A stretch of DNA of 64,000 bases from Rhodococcus triatomae BKS 15-14 (GTDB taxonomy: Bacteria; Actinomycetota; Actinomycetes; Mycobacteriales; Mycobacteriaceae), in NCBI GenBank assembly GCA_000341795.1, contig AODO01000014.1, forward strand, positions 1-64,000, read 5' to 3'. The notes under the pieces were generated by a model. That model saw only the letters and a program-made list of their open reading frames with translations. It was not told where the DNA came from and did not search any database. Below, one piece after another: positions 52,231-60,610 of the stretch. The position numbers were made by a program, and so were the translations under genes. The first letter of the stretch is position 1; every line of letters starts with the position of its first letter.

Positions 52231-52871
52231 TGCAGTCCCTTCGAGATGGTCAGGCGCCCCAGGAGGACGAGGAGGGCGTCGAAGACCAGTGCGACGATCA
52301 CGATGAGAACGGTTCCGGTGAAGGCCATCTCGACCGAGTTGGTACCGCCGAGTCGTGAGAGTCCGTTGAAGATGAGCGACCCGAGTCCAGGTCCGAGAAC
52401 GTAGGCGACGATGGCGGCGACGCCGACGATCATCTGGGTGGACACGCGGATCCCGGTGAGAATGACCGGCCACGCGATCGGCAACGACACCGTGACGAGG
52501 ATGCGGCTGCGGGACAGCCCGATTCCACGTGCGGACTCGATGAGCGAGTCGGGCACCGATCTCAGGCCGACGATCGCGTTGCCGATCACCGGCATCGCCG
52601 CGAAGAACGCGAGCATGATGAACGACGGTACGACACCGAGACCGAACGGGATGATCAGCAGGGCGAGCAGGGCCAGGGACGGGATGGTCAGTGCGACGCG
52701 GCTGCTGGTGAGGGTCAGTGCGGAGGCCAGTGGAAGGCGGTGCACCGCAACGGCGATCACGATCGCGACGACGGTTCCCACCAGGACGGTCTGGAAGGCC
52801 AGCGACGCGTGCTGATAGGTGAGGAACGCGAGAAACTCACCCCGACCCTGCAGGTAGTCCCAGAGGTTCAC
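52227..52871 (-). CDS. Osmoprotectant ABC transporter permease
   Basis: A 214-aa membrane permease and first gene of the four-gene transporter operon. It has about five to six helices; MPVIGNAIVGLRSVPDSLIE and ESARGIGLSRSRILVTVSLP form the family loop that contacts the ATPase. GTG 52871 has AGGAG upstream. It begins 115 nt from the MFS gene stop. No operator was recognised in that gap. It resembles OpuCD/ProW; solute specificity depends on the binding lipoprotein. Confidence 0.88.
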   Translation of the reverse strand: MNLWDYLQGRGEFLAFLTYQHASLAFQTVLVGTVVAIVIAVAVHRLPLASALTLTSSRVALTIPSLALLALLIIPFGLGVVPSFIMLAFFAAMPVIGNAIVGLRSVPDSLIESARGIGLSRSRILVTVSLPIAWPVILTGIRVSTQMIVGVAAIVAYVLGPGLGSLIFNGLSRLGGTNSVEMAFTGTVLIVIVALVFDALLVLLGRLTISKGLQ

Positions 52872-52985
52872 GAAGCTCCTTCTCGCGGCGGCGCCTTCCG
52901 GAGTGCTCGAATCCGACGCTAGCAGGGGTGACGTGCAGAACTCCGGATTTGTGCGGCCTCCTTGGCTTCGAGTCGGCCGGGCGGA

Positions 52986-54347
52986 CTACGCTCGCGCCGC
53001 CGCGGCCGCGCTCTGCTCGGCGAGGGTGCGCAGCCCGGCCGGATACACCCGCCTGCCGATCATCAGGGCCACGATCGCCGCGAGGTACACCAGTGGGGTG
53101 AGCTGCAGTGCGCCGAGAAGCCCGATTCGGTCGGCCAGAACACCCACGACGAACGGACCGGTCGCGAGTCCGAGGATGTTGTTGGAGACCGTGAGGGTCC
53201 CCAGCGCGGATGCGCGCACCGACGGATGGGTCAGGCCCGCCACCATCGCCGCCGTCGGGCCCGACGACCCGGCGGAGAAGAAGGCGCCGATGCCGAGCAG
53301 GACGAGCTGGGGTGCCCCGGTCTCCAGGGTGAAGGCGCAGCCGAGGGCAATCAGCGAGACGATGCAGTACGCGACGGCGCTGGCCCACTTCCGGCTCGGG
53401 TCGTTTCGGCTGACGCGGTCCGTGATCATGCCGCACACGACCATGCCGGATCCGATGAGCAGCACGAACACGGAGGCGATGACGCCTGCCTTGTCGGGGG
53501 CGAGGCCGTAGTACCGGTTGAAGAAGCTGGGTGTCCAGGCGAGGAGCACGGCCGCGGTGAACATCTGGAGTCCGCCGCCGACGTACGCGCACCAGATTGC
53601 GGGATTGGTGAACAGGGTGGACACCGGAACCCGGATCCGGCCGGAGACGGGCAGGTCCGTGTGCGGGTCGGCCTCGGCGTTGTGTTCCGCCAGGCGACGT
53701 TCGGTCACGACGGCCCGGAACACCGCGACGAGGAGCAGGCCGAGGACGGCCATCGCAGCGAACGACCACCGCCAGCTCAGGTGCACGGCGATCACGCCAC
53801 CGAGCGAGACGCCGACGACCGAGCCGAACGATCCGCCCGCCATGAAGGCGCCACTGAGCGTCGAGTGCACGCGGGGCGCGAAGACACTGAGCACCAGGGC
53901 GATTCCGACGCTGCCGTACGCCGCCTCACCGACGCCGACCAGGAACCGCGCGGCCAGCATCTGTTCGTAGTTCGCCGCCAACGCGCAGCACAGCGTCGCG
54001 AGGCTCCAGATCACCGCCATCAGGACGAGGCTGCGGACCCGGCCCCAGCGGTCGGCGAGCAGGGAGAGCGGGAAGGTCAGCAGTCCGACCATCAGCGCGA
54101 CGATGCTGGTGAGTGATGCCAGCTGCGAATCCGTCAGTGCCCAATCGGCTTTCAGGAAGGGGAACACCGCACTGAGTACCTGCCGGGACATGTAGTCCGA
54201 GAGGAGCAGTGCGAAGGTGAGCGCGAACACGAGCCAGGGGTAGAGCGATCGGCTGCGGCCGGTCGACGCGACGTCCGGCGCGGTGACGGCGCTCGCCGGC
54301 TCGGGGCCGTCGGTCGGCTCCGCGGTCGTGGTGGTGGGCAGTCCCAT
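52986..54347 (-). CDS. MFS transporter (anion:cation symporter/spinster-like)
   Basis: A 453-aa major facilitator with twelve predicted helices. Family marks are LLLSDYMSRQVLSAVFPFLK after the first helix and SLLADRWGRVRSL, the conserved loop 2-3 motif. RFLVGVGEAAYGSVGIALVL and a Gly-rich GGSFGSVVGVSLGGV follow. This subgroup imports organic acids. AAGGAGC precedes the ATG. It lies 48 nt after the carboxymuconolactone-decarboxylase-like gene and is probably co-transcribed with it. That promoter shares elements with the BKACE operon. Likely carries the pathway's acid substrate. Confidence 0.87.
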   Translation of the reverse strand: MGLPTTTTAEPTDGPEPASAVTAPDVASTGRSRSLYPWLVFALTFALLLSDYMSRQVLSAVFPFLKADWALTDSQLASLTSIVALMVGLLTFPLSLLADRWGRVRSLVLMAVIWSLATLCCALAANYEQMLAARFLVGVGEAAYGSVGIALVLSVFAPRVHSTLSGAFMAGGSFGSVVGVSLGGVIAVHLSWRWSFAAMAVLGLLLVAVFRAVVTERRLAEHNAEADPHTDLPVSGRIRVPVSTLFTNPAIWCAYVGGGLQMFTAAVLLAWTPSFFNRYYGLAPDKAGVIASVFVLLIGSGMVVCGMITDRVSRNDPSRKWASAVAYCIVSLIALGCAFTLETGAPQLVLLGIGAFFSAGSSGPTAAMVAGLTHPSVRASALGTLTVSNNILGLATGPFVVGVLADRIGLLGALQLTPLVYLAAIVALMIGRRVYPAGLRTLAEQSAAAAARA

Positions 54348-54395
54348 TTGGATGCTCCTTGCGCGGGAGGTGGTGGTGGGTGGGTGCGGCGCCGC

Positions 54396-54788
54396 TCAGG
54401 ACGCGGCGCGGCGTGCCTCGAACGCGTCGAGTTCGTCCTCGAGGATGGGGACGCCGAGATTGCAGGCGTGGATGCCGAGAACGCTCACCATCTGCAGGAC
54501 CGTGAGGATCTGCTCACGGGAGACTCCCAGTTCCAGTGCGGCCCGGATGTGCCGCCGCACGCCCGGTGCGTACAGGTGGGTGGCCGCGGCGTCGATGGCG
54601 ATGCTGAGGAGTTCGACGAACTCGGGAGTGAACACACCGCGTCGCACCGGGGTCGCATTCATCGCCATGAACTGCTCGGTCCATTCGGGGTCCCAGTCGG
54701 ACAGTGTGTCCCAGAGGGGATTCCAGTTGCCGGTGCGGCGCATCAGGTCGATGGTCGGCGTCCGGATCGGCTCGGGATTCGTGGTCAT
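54396..54788 (-). CDS. Carboxymuconolactone decarboxylase-like protein
   Basis: A 130-aa all-helical protein of the CMD/AhpD superfamily (FTPEFVELLSIAIDAAATHL, VRRHIRAALELGVSREQILT and VLQMVSVLGIHACNLGVPIL). The AhpD-type CxxC catalytic pair is absent; ATHLYAPGVRRHI stands where it would be, leaving a single His. It is therefore closer to decarboxylase or lactonase members than to peroxidases. It is first in a unit with the MFS gene. The upstream region contains the motif shared with the BKACE operon promoter. Confidence 0.82.
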   Translation of the reverse strand: MTTNPEPIRTPTIDLMRRTGNWNPLWDTLSDWDPEWTEQFMAMNATPVRRGVFTPEFVELLSIAIDAAATHLYAPGVRRHIRAALELGVSREQILTVLQMVSVLGIHACNLGVPILEDELDAFEARRAAS

Positions 54789-54856
54789 GCGGCACTCGTT
54801 TCACGCGTGGGGTGAACGGGGGTGACGCGGACGGCGACCCCCGCCGAAAGTGGCGT

Positions 54857-54903
54857 GGATCACGTTATCCGGATCGGTGAGGGGGTAGTTACCCTCAGGG
54901 GAC
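54857..54903 (-). promoter_or_regulatory. Promoter elements of the CMD-MFS unit, shared with the BKACE operon
   Basis: Read on the minus strand: GTCCCCTGAGGGTAA (54903-54889), then GGATAACGTGATCC (54870-54857), 68 nt before the CMD-like start. Both elements recur upstream of the quinone oxidoreductase gene at 56018-56041. The first contains the palindrome CCCTGAGGG. They are candidate binding sites for the AraC regulator encoded between them. A separate CTGTCC/GGACAG hairpin (54910-54927) lies beyond the AraC stop. Confidence 0.6.
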
Positions 54904-54955
54904 GCTGTTCTGTCCTTTTCGGGACAGGGTGCGTCCCGGGATCGTGTGGCGGGTG

Positions 54956-55960
54956 CTACCGGGTGGCCTGCTTGCGCCACTCTCGGGGGCTCATGCCGAA
55001 CTGCTGGTGGAACCACCGCGAGAAGCTGCTGGGGGTGGAGAACGCCAACATCTCGGAGATCTCGGTGAACGAATAGCGCCGGCCGGTCACCATCCGGTTC
55101 GCCAGTTCGGCCCGCGTCTCGTCGAGGACGGCGGTGAAGGTGAGGCCGGACTTGGCCAGATGGCGGTGCACGGTGCGGCGGTCCACGCCGATGCTGCGCG
55201 CGACCTGGTCGATCGTGCAGCGGCCGGTCGGCAGCAGCAGTTCGACGAGCTCGCGGACGCGGGTGGTCGTCGTGGGCTCCTCGGGTGTGGCGACGGTGTC
55301 GAGGAACTGGCGGGCGTAGGACCGCAGCACCGGGTCGGAGAGTCGGTTGGGCTCGTCGAGGTCACTCGTGTACGTGACGATTCCCGAGTACTCGGCGTCG
55401 AAACTCAGCGGCACGCCGAAGGTGCGCCGGTGTGTGCTGTCGTCTGCGGGCCTGGGGTGCTCGAAGCACACCGACGCCGGGTGCCAGCGGTCGCCGAGGA
55501 CGTGGCCGAGCAGCTGGTACGTGGCGGTGACGGCAAGTTCCACGGACTGGCGTACCGGCATCGGTTCACCGGTGTCGACGTGGATGCGAATCGTGGACAG
55601 TCCGTCGCGCTCCGCGAGGCGGATGTGCAGGGACTCGTTGAACATGTGCTGGAACCTGATCAGCAGGCGGACGGCGCTGCGGGCGTCGGGTTCCTCGCGG
55701 AGGCTGATGCTCAGCGGGCCCAGGGTCGAGAGACGGCGGCGGTCCGCGAGCTTGAGTGCGAAGTCCGGCCGTCCCGATGCCGCCGCCGACAGCTCGAGCA
55801 GGCGTGCAACCGACGCCGCGGGAACCCACCGGTCCTGCAGTTCCAGGCCGGCGGGGTCGAGGTTGACGCTCCGCATCAGCTGGATCGGATCGAGTGCCAG
55901 CGAGCGGCTCAGCTCGATGTACCCGGTCAGCGCGGCGTAGCGCGCGAGTGGCTTGGCCAC
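54956..55960 (-). CDS. AraC family regulator of the BKACE/TauD regulon
   Basis: A 334-aa regulator with an N-terminal arabinose-binding-type domain (GYIELSRSLALDPIQLMRSV onward) and a C-terminal double HTH (STIDQVARSIGV-like segment, RTVHRHLAKSGLTFTAVLDE, MLAFSTPSSFSRWFHQQFGM). This is the OruR/VirS-like subgroup, which usually activates divergent catabolic genes. The GTG start has GGGGGAACC upstream. It is divergent from the quinone oxidoreductase operon and co-oriented with the CMD-MFS unit. Both of those promoters carry a shared motif. Confidence 0.87.
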   Translation of the reverse strand: MAKPLARYAALTGYIELSRSLALDPIQLMRSVNLDPAGLELQDRWVPAASVARLLELSAAASGRPDFALKLADRRRLSTLGPLSISLREEPDARSAVRLLIRFQHMFNESLHIRLAERDGLSTIRIHVDTGEPMPVRQSVELAVTATYQLLGHVLGDRWHPASVCFEHPRPADDSTHRRTFGVPLSFDAEYSGIVTYTSDLDEPNRLSDPVLRSYARQFLDTVATPEEPTTTTRVRELVELLLPTGRCTIDQVARSIGVDRRTVHRHLAKSGLTFTAVLDETRAELANRMVTGRRYSFTEISEMLAFSTPSSFSRWFHQQFGMSPREWRKQATR

Positions 55961-56017
55961 GCGGTTCCCCCGCTCGGTCTCGACTGCGCCCGGGTGTCCC
56001 GAGACGGCAACAAATAT

Positions 56018-56041
56018 GTCCCCTCAGGATAAGTGTGATCC
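56018..56041 (+). promoter_or_regulatory. Promoter elements of the BKACE operon, shared with the CMD-MFS unit
   Basis: GTCCCCTCAGGATAA (56018-56032) overlaps GGATAAGTGTGATCC (56027-56041). The first matches GTCCCCTGAGGGTAA ahead of the CMD-like gene at 13 of 15 bases. The second matches GGATAACGTGATCC there with a one-base length difference. In this promoter the two elements overlap, in the other they are separated. They lie 139 nt before the quinone oxidoreductase start. Confidence 0.6.
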
Positions 56042-56179
56042 CTGACTCCTGGCTAGTGTGGTGTCAGCGAAGTCACAGCCGGGTGGTTCGAGTACGAAAC
56101 CCGTTGTGGTGCAGCGGGAAACCGCACTCGCCGCGCGTGGAACCGCCACCGGCGAGCACGAGAACCGAGGAGAACTCAC

Positions 56180-57154
56180 ATGGCGAATGCGATCCGATTC
56201 CACGAAACGGGCGGCCCCGAGGTCTTGAAGTGGGAGTCCGTCGACGTGGGCGACCCGGGGGCCGGTGAGGTGCGCGTCCGGCACGAGGCCGTCGGTCTGA
56301 ACTTCGCCGACACCTACTTCCGGACCGGCCTGTACCCCGCCCCGCTGCCTGCCGGCATGGGGGTCGAGGCCGCCGGCGTGGTCGAGGCGGTCGGTACGGG
56401 CGTCACCGGCTTCCGCGAGGGTGATCGCGTCACCTACACCGGGAGCCCGCTCGGCGCCTACAGCACCGAGCGCGTGATGCCCGCCGATCACCTGATCGCA
56501 CTGCCGGACCGGATCACCTTCGGCACCGCGGCCGCGATGACCATGCGCGGGCTGACCACGGCGTACCTCCTGCGTCGGATCCATCCCCTGGCGCCCGGCG
56601 ACACGGTCCTGCTGCACGCCGCAGCCGGCGGCGTGGGACTGATCTTCACGCAGTGGGCGAAGCTCTTGGGCGTCAACGTCATCGGTACCGTCTCCACCGA
56701 CGGGAAGGCCGCAGTGGCACGGGCGCACGGATGCAGCGAGGTCATCGTGTACACCCGGGAGAACGTCGCCGACCGCGTTCGTGAGCTCACCGGCGGCAAG
56801 GGCGTCCCCGTCGTCTACGACAGCATCGGCGCCACCACCTTCCAGACCTCGATCGACTCGCTCGCCCGCCGCGGGCTTCTCGTCGCCTTCGGCACCGCAT
56901 CCGGACCGATCCCGCCGATCGACGCCATGCAGCTCGCGGTCAAGGGATCGCTGTTCGTGACCCGTCCCGCCCTCGCCGACTACATCGCCGACCCCACCGA
57001 GCGGGCCGAGCTCGCCGGCGAACTGTTCGACCACGTCGCTTCCGGCCGGATCGCCATCGAGATCAACCAGCAGTACGCGCTCGACGACGCCGTCCGCGCC
57101 CACCGTGACCTGGAATCCGGCCGCAGCGTCGGGTCCTCGGTCTTCACCTGCTGA
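56180..57154 (+). CDS. Quinone oxidoreductase (zeta-crystallin type)
   Basis: A 324-aa zinc-free medium-chain reductase that uses NADPH to reduce quinones or enones. Marks are GLNFADTYFRTGLYPAPLPA, the nucleotide site LLHAAAGGVGLIFTQWAKLL (about residues 148-167) and the C-terminal YALDDAVRAHRDLESGRSVG. No zinc-binding Cys cluster, unlike AdhP. GAGGAG precedes the ATG. It heads an operon with dioxygenase, BKACE, hydrolase and CoA-transferase genes. In that pathway it may oxidise a hydroxyl or reduce an enone; which one is unclear. Confidence 0.87.
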   Translation: MANAIRFHETGGPEVLKWESVDVGDPGAGEVRVRHEAVGLNFADTYFRTGLYPAPLPAGMGVEAAGVVEAVGTGVTGFREGDRVTYTGSPLGAYSTERVMPADHLIALPDRITFGTAAAMTMRGLTTAYLLRRIHPLAPGDTVLLHAAAGGVGLIFTQWAKLLGVNVIGTVSTDGKAAVARAHGCSEVIVYTRENVADRVRELTGGKGVPVVYDSIGATTFQTSIDSLARRGLLVAFGTASGPIPPIDAMQLAVKGSLFVTRPALADYIADPTERAELAGELFDHVASGRIAIEINQQYALDDAVRAHRDLESGRSVGSSVFTC

Positions 57155-57166
57155 GAGGAGACACCA

Positions 57167-58060
57167 ATGACCGCAACCGTCGACAGCCGATCGGTCCACT
57201 CCCGGACCGCCATGGACGCTCGTCCCCTCACCTGCAGCATCGGTGCCGAGGTGCTCGACGTCGCGCTCGCCGAGGTCGCCCACGACGAGATCCGTTTCGC
57301 GGAGCTGCGCGCTCTGCTGCTCGAGCACAAGGTGCTGTTCTTCCGCGACCAGGACATCACCCGCGGTGACCACGTCGCGCTCGCCGAGCGCTTCGGCTCC
57401 CTGGAAGACCATCCCGTCGTCGGCAGCGACCCGGACCATCCCGGGCTCGTCCGCATCTACAAGGACGTCGACAGTCCGCCGGAGCGGTTCGAGAACGCGT
57501 ACCACTGCGATGCGACATGGCGCGAGAACCCGCCGATGGGTGCCGTGCTCCGCTGTGTCGAGGGACCGGCCGTCGGCGGTGACACCATGTGGGTGAACAT
57601 GGCGCTCGCGTACGAGCGGCTGCCCGAACACGTGAAGGAGCGGATCGCCGGCCTGCGCGCCCGGCACAGCATCGAGTCGACGTTCGGTGCCCGCATGCCG
57701 ATCGGAGAACGGCTCGCGCTCAGGGAACGCTTCCCGGACGCCGAGCATCCGGTCGTGCGCACCCACCCGGAGACGGGCGAGAAGATCCTCTTCGTCAACT
57801 CCTTCACCACCCACATCACCAATTTCCACACCGCCGAGAACGTCCGGTGTGGCATCGACTACGCGCCCGGCGCCGGTGAGCTGCTGCGCTACCTGCAGAG
57901 CCAGGCCACCATCCCCGAGTACCAGGTCCGCTGGCGCTGGACCCCGAACAGCATCGCGATCTGGGACAACCGCTCCACCCAGCACTACGCCGTCCAGGAC
58001 TACCGGCACGCCGTCCGAAAGATGGAGCGCGCCGGGATCGTCGGCGACCGTCCCTTCTGA
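57167..58060 (+). CDS. TauD/TfdA family Fe(II)/2-oxoglutarate dioxygenase
   Basis: A 297-aa non-haem iron dioxygenase. The first two iron ligands are in YHCDATWRENPP (His 113, Asp 115), the distal His in IWDNRSTQHYAVQDY (about 273), and a nearby Arg binds 2-oxoglutarate. LLLEHKVLFFRDQDITRGDH is typical of TauD/TfdA. It hydroxylates an unactivated carbon of a small acid with release of succinate and CO2. Known substrates of relatives include taurine, 2,4-D and alkyl sulfates. The sulfur or phenoxy specificity cannot be read here. GAGAGGAGACACCA precedes the ATG; 12 nt after the preceding gene. Confidence 0.88.
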   Translation: MTATVDSRSVHSRTAMDARPLTCSIGAEVLDVALAEVAHDEIRFAELRALLLEHKVLFFRDQDITRGDHVALAERFGSLEDHPVVGSDPDHPGLVRIYKDVDSPPERFENAYHCDATWRENPPMGAVLRCVEGPAVGGDTMWVNMALAYERLPEHVKERIAGLRARHSIESTFGARMPIGERLALRERFPDAEHPVVRTHPETGEKILFVNSFTTHITNFHTAENVRCGIDYAPGAGELLRYLQSQATIPEYQVRWRWTPNSIAIWDNRSTQHYAVQDYRHAVRKMERAGIVGDRPF

Positions 58061-58109
58061 GACCCACCCGTCAGTTCTTCACACATCCATCCAGAAACGG
58101 AGCCACACA

Positions 58110-59165
58110 ATGCATTTCCACGACGATGCGTTCTTCCCCGGGAACCAGGAGAAGCTGGTCATCACCGTCGCGCCGTACGGCCCGGAGTGGGCGGTGGAGG
58201 ACTTCCCCGAAGACCTGCCCCTGACGATGGACGAGCACGTCCAGAAGGCCGTCGACTGCTACGAGGCCGGCGCGACGGTGCTGCACATCCACGTCCGCGA
58301 GGAGGACGGCAAGGGCTCCAAGCGGCTGTCGAAGTTCAACGAGCTCCTCGGCCGCCTCCGGGAAGCCGTGCCGGACATGATCCTGCAGGTCGGCGGCTCG
58401 ATCTCGTTCGCGCCGGAAGGTGACGGTGCCGACGCGAAGTGGCTTCCGGACAACGTCCGCCACATGCTCGCCGAACTGGATCCGAAGCCCGACCAGGTCA
58501 CGATCGCGATCAACACCAGCCAGATGAACATCATGGAGCTGATGACGCCGGGCGACATCAGGGGCACTTCGCTGGAGAACGCCGAGCTCGCCGCGACGTA
58601 CCGCGAGATGACCGTCCCCGCCGGCCCCGAGTGGGTCGAGGAGCACCTGCGCCGCCTGCAGGCCGCAGGCATCCAGCCGCACTTCCAGTTGTCCTCCGTG
58701 CCGCAACTCGAAACCGTGGAGCGGCTGATCCGCCGCGGCGTCTACACCGGCCCGCTGAACCTCACCTGGGTCGGGATCGGCGGCGGCTTCGACGGACCGA
58801 ACCCGTACAACATCATGAACTTCGTCCAGCGCGTCCCGGACGGCGCCTGCCTGACCCTCGAAACCCTGATGCGCAGTGTGCTTCCCGTCAACACCATGGC
58901 CATCGCGATGGGCCTGCACACACGGTGCGGCAACGAGGACAACCTGTGGGCGCCCAGCGGAGAGGAGAAGATCACCTCCGCGGAGCAGGTCCGTCAGCTG
59001 GTGCGGGTGGCGAAGGAGTTGGGCCGCGAGGTGGCCACCGGCAAGGAGGCCCGCGACATCTACAAGATCGGCACCACCTACGCCGACGCGGACGAGACCC
59101 TCGCCGAGCTCGGCTACGCCCCGAACCGCCTTCCCGGACAGGTCGGCTTCACCCAGCACGCCTGA
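58110..59165 (+). CDS. BKACE family beta-keto acid cleavage enzyme
   Basis: A 351-aa protein of the BKACE/DUF849 family, zinc-dependent. It condenses a beta-keto acid with acetyl-CoA and splits the adduct to acetoacetate and a new acyl-CoA. Zinc histidines are in VLHIHVREEDG (His 59 and 61). The TIM-barrel motifs include ISFAPEGDGADAKWLPDN, NTSQMNIMEL and WVGIGGGFDGPNPYNIMNFV. The first 40 residues carry an acidic extension compared with Kce. ACGGAGCCACACA precedes the ATG. The acetoacetate product would be taken up by the CoA-transferase 650 nt downstream. Its keto-acid substrate is unknown. Confidence 0.88.
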   Translation: MHFHDDAFFPGNQEKLVITVAPYGPEWAVEDFPEDLPLTMDEHVQKAVDCYEAGATVLHIHVREEDGKGSKRLSKFNELLGRLREAVPDMILQVGGSISFAPEGDGADAKWLPDNVRHMLAELDPKPDQVTIAINTSQMNIMELMTPGDIRGTSLENAELAATYREMTVPAGPEWVEEHLRRLQAAGIQPHFQLSSVPQLETVERLIRRGVYTGPLNLTWVGIGGGFDGPNPYNIMNFVQRVPDGACLTLETLMRSVLPVNTMAIAMGLHTRCGNEDNLWAPSGEEKITSAEQVRQLVRVAKELGREVATGKEARDIYKIGTTYADADETLAELGYAPNRLPGQVGFTQHA

Positions 59166-59237
59166 TCCGGAGTCGGGGGCGCGGCACATCGCGTCCCCGA
59201 CGGGGGATTCCCGTACCGCACCATCTTTGGAGAACCG

Positions 59238-59822
59238 ATGACCAGCACCACCGACCCGACCGTGGTGATCGTGCCCGGACTGCGGGACCACGTCGCCGAT
59301 CACTGGCAGACCCTGCTCGCCGAGAAGCTCGATCGCGTGGTCACCGTACCGCCGCTCGAGCGTGACGGATTGAGCCTGAAGGCTCGGGTGGCGGCACTCG
59401 ACTCGGTGCTCGCGGGCGTCGACGGTCCCGTCGTCCTGGTCGCCCATAGCGCAGGCGTACTCATCACCGTGCACTGGGCCCGGCAGGCGACCCGCTCGGT
59501 GCAGGGAGCGTTGCTGGCCACGCCGGCGGATCTGGAACTGCCTCTGCCGCAGGGCTATCCCACGACGGGGGAGCTCGACGAGGGCGGCTGGCTGCCGATC
59601 CCGCGGCGGCGGCTGCCGTTTCCGAGCATCGTCGCGGCCAGCGACGACGACCCGCTCGCGACGCACCGCCGTGTCGCAGGCCTCGCCGAGGTGTGGGGCA
59701 GCCGGCTCGTCGATCTCGGTCCCGTGGGGCATCTGAATCCCGCCTCCGGGTACGGGTACTGGTCGCGGGCCGAGGAGTTCGTGCGCGAACTGTCCGGTGC
59801 TCCCACACAGGTGTCGTCGTGA
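59238..59822 (+). CDS. RBBP9/YdeN family serine hydrolase
   Basis: A 194-aa alpha/beta hydrolase of the RBBP9/YdeN type. The nucleophile is Ser 71 in VVLVAHSAGVLITVHWAR; the His is in GPVGHLNPASGYG near residue 172, and an Asp in ASDDDPLA. These small esterases act on short esters, lactones or thioesters. The ATG follows TTTGGAGAACCG. The stop overlaps the CoA-transferase A start by 4 nt, so it belongs to the pathway, perhaps hydrolysing a lactone or ester intermediate. Confidence 0.85.
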   Translation: MTSTTDPTVVIVPGLRDHVADHWQTLLAEKLDRVVTVPPLERDGLSLKARVAALDSVLAGVDGPVVLVAHSAGVLITVHWARQATRSVQGALLATPADLELPLPQGYPTTGELDEGGWLPIPRRRLPFPSIVAASDDDPLATHRRVAGLAEVWGSRLVDLGPVGHLNPASGYGYWSRAEEFVRELSGAPTQVSS

Positions 59823-60610
59823 CGCGCGTGTACGTGTCGGCGGCCGACGCCGTGGCCGACATCCGCGACGGCGCGTCGCTGGCGGTCGGCGGATTCGGGT
59901 TGTGCGGTGTTCCCGATGCGCTCATCGCGGCGCTGGCGGCAGGCGATGCCACCGACCTCGACGTCGTGTCCAACAACTGCGGAACCGACGGACACGGACT
60001 CGGACTCCTGCTGGAGAAGCACCGGATCCGGCGGGTGACCGCGTCGTACGTCGGTGAGAACCGCGAGTTCGCGCGCCAGTACCTGGACGGTGAGCTCGAG
60101 GTGGAACTGTCACCGCAGGGCACACTCGCCGAGCGGCTGCGTGCGGGCGGAGCGGGCATCCCGGCGTTCTTCACCCCTGCGGGGGTCGGAACTCCGGTCT
60201 CCGAGGGCGGGCTGCCGTGGCGGTACGGACCCGACGGCTCGGTCGCGGTGGCGTCGCCGCCGAAGGAGACCCGCGACTACGCGGGCCGGCGCCACCTGCT
60301 GGAGGAGTCGATCACCACCGACTACGCCCTGGTGCACGCCGCCATCGGGGACACCGCCGGGAACCTGGTCTTCAACCTCGCGGCACGCAATTTCAATCCG
60401 CTCGCCGCCATGGCGGGACGGGTGTGCATCGCCCAGGTCGAGACGCTCGTCGAACCCGGGGTTCTCGATCCCGCGATGGTCCACCTTCCGGGCATCTTCG
60501 TCGATCGCGTGGTGTGTACGGGACGGCAGGACAAGAAGATCGAGAAGCGGACGGTGGCCCCGCGGAACGAGCGCAGTGGCCACCGGGCGACGAACGGGGC
60601 ACACACATGA
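59819..60610 (+). CDS. 3-oxoacid CoA-transferase subunit A
   Basis: A 263-aa subunit A of a SCOT-type CoA-transferase. Marks are [20 protein letters not shown] (CoA-binding glycine turn), [38 protein letters not shown], and [20 protein letters not shown]. With subunit B it moves CoA from succinyl-CoA to acetoacetate. The C-terminal about 25 residues are a basic extension. The GTG overlaps the hydrolase stop, and the stop overlaps subunit B, so three genes are coupled. Confidence 0.92.
   Translation: MTRVYVSAADAVADIRDGASLAVGGFGLCGVPDALIAALAAGDATDLDVVSNNCGTDGHGLGLLLEKHRIRRVTASYVGENREFARQYLDGELEVELSPQGTLAERLRAGGAGIPAFFTPAGVGTPVSEGGLPWRYGPDGSVAVASPPKETRDYAGRRHLLEESITTDYALVHAAIGDTAGNLVFNLAARNFNPLAAMAGRVCIAQVETLVEPGVLDPAMVHLPGIFVDRVVCTGRQDKKIEKRTVAPRNERSGHRATNGAHT

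Noticed and set aside
57167-59165. Assigning the TauD-BKACE genes to carnitine degradation
   Set aside because: A BKACE fits, but carnitine dehydrogenase and the matching thioesterase are absent and the regulator is of another AraC subgroup; the substrate is left open.
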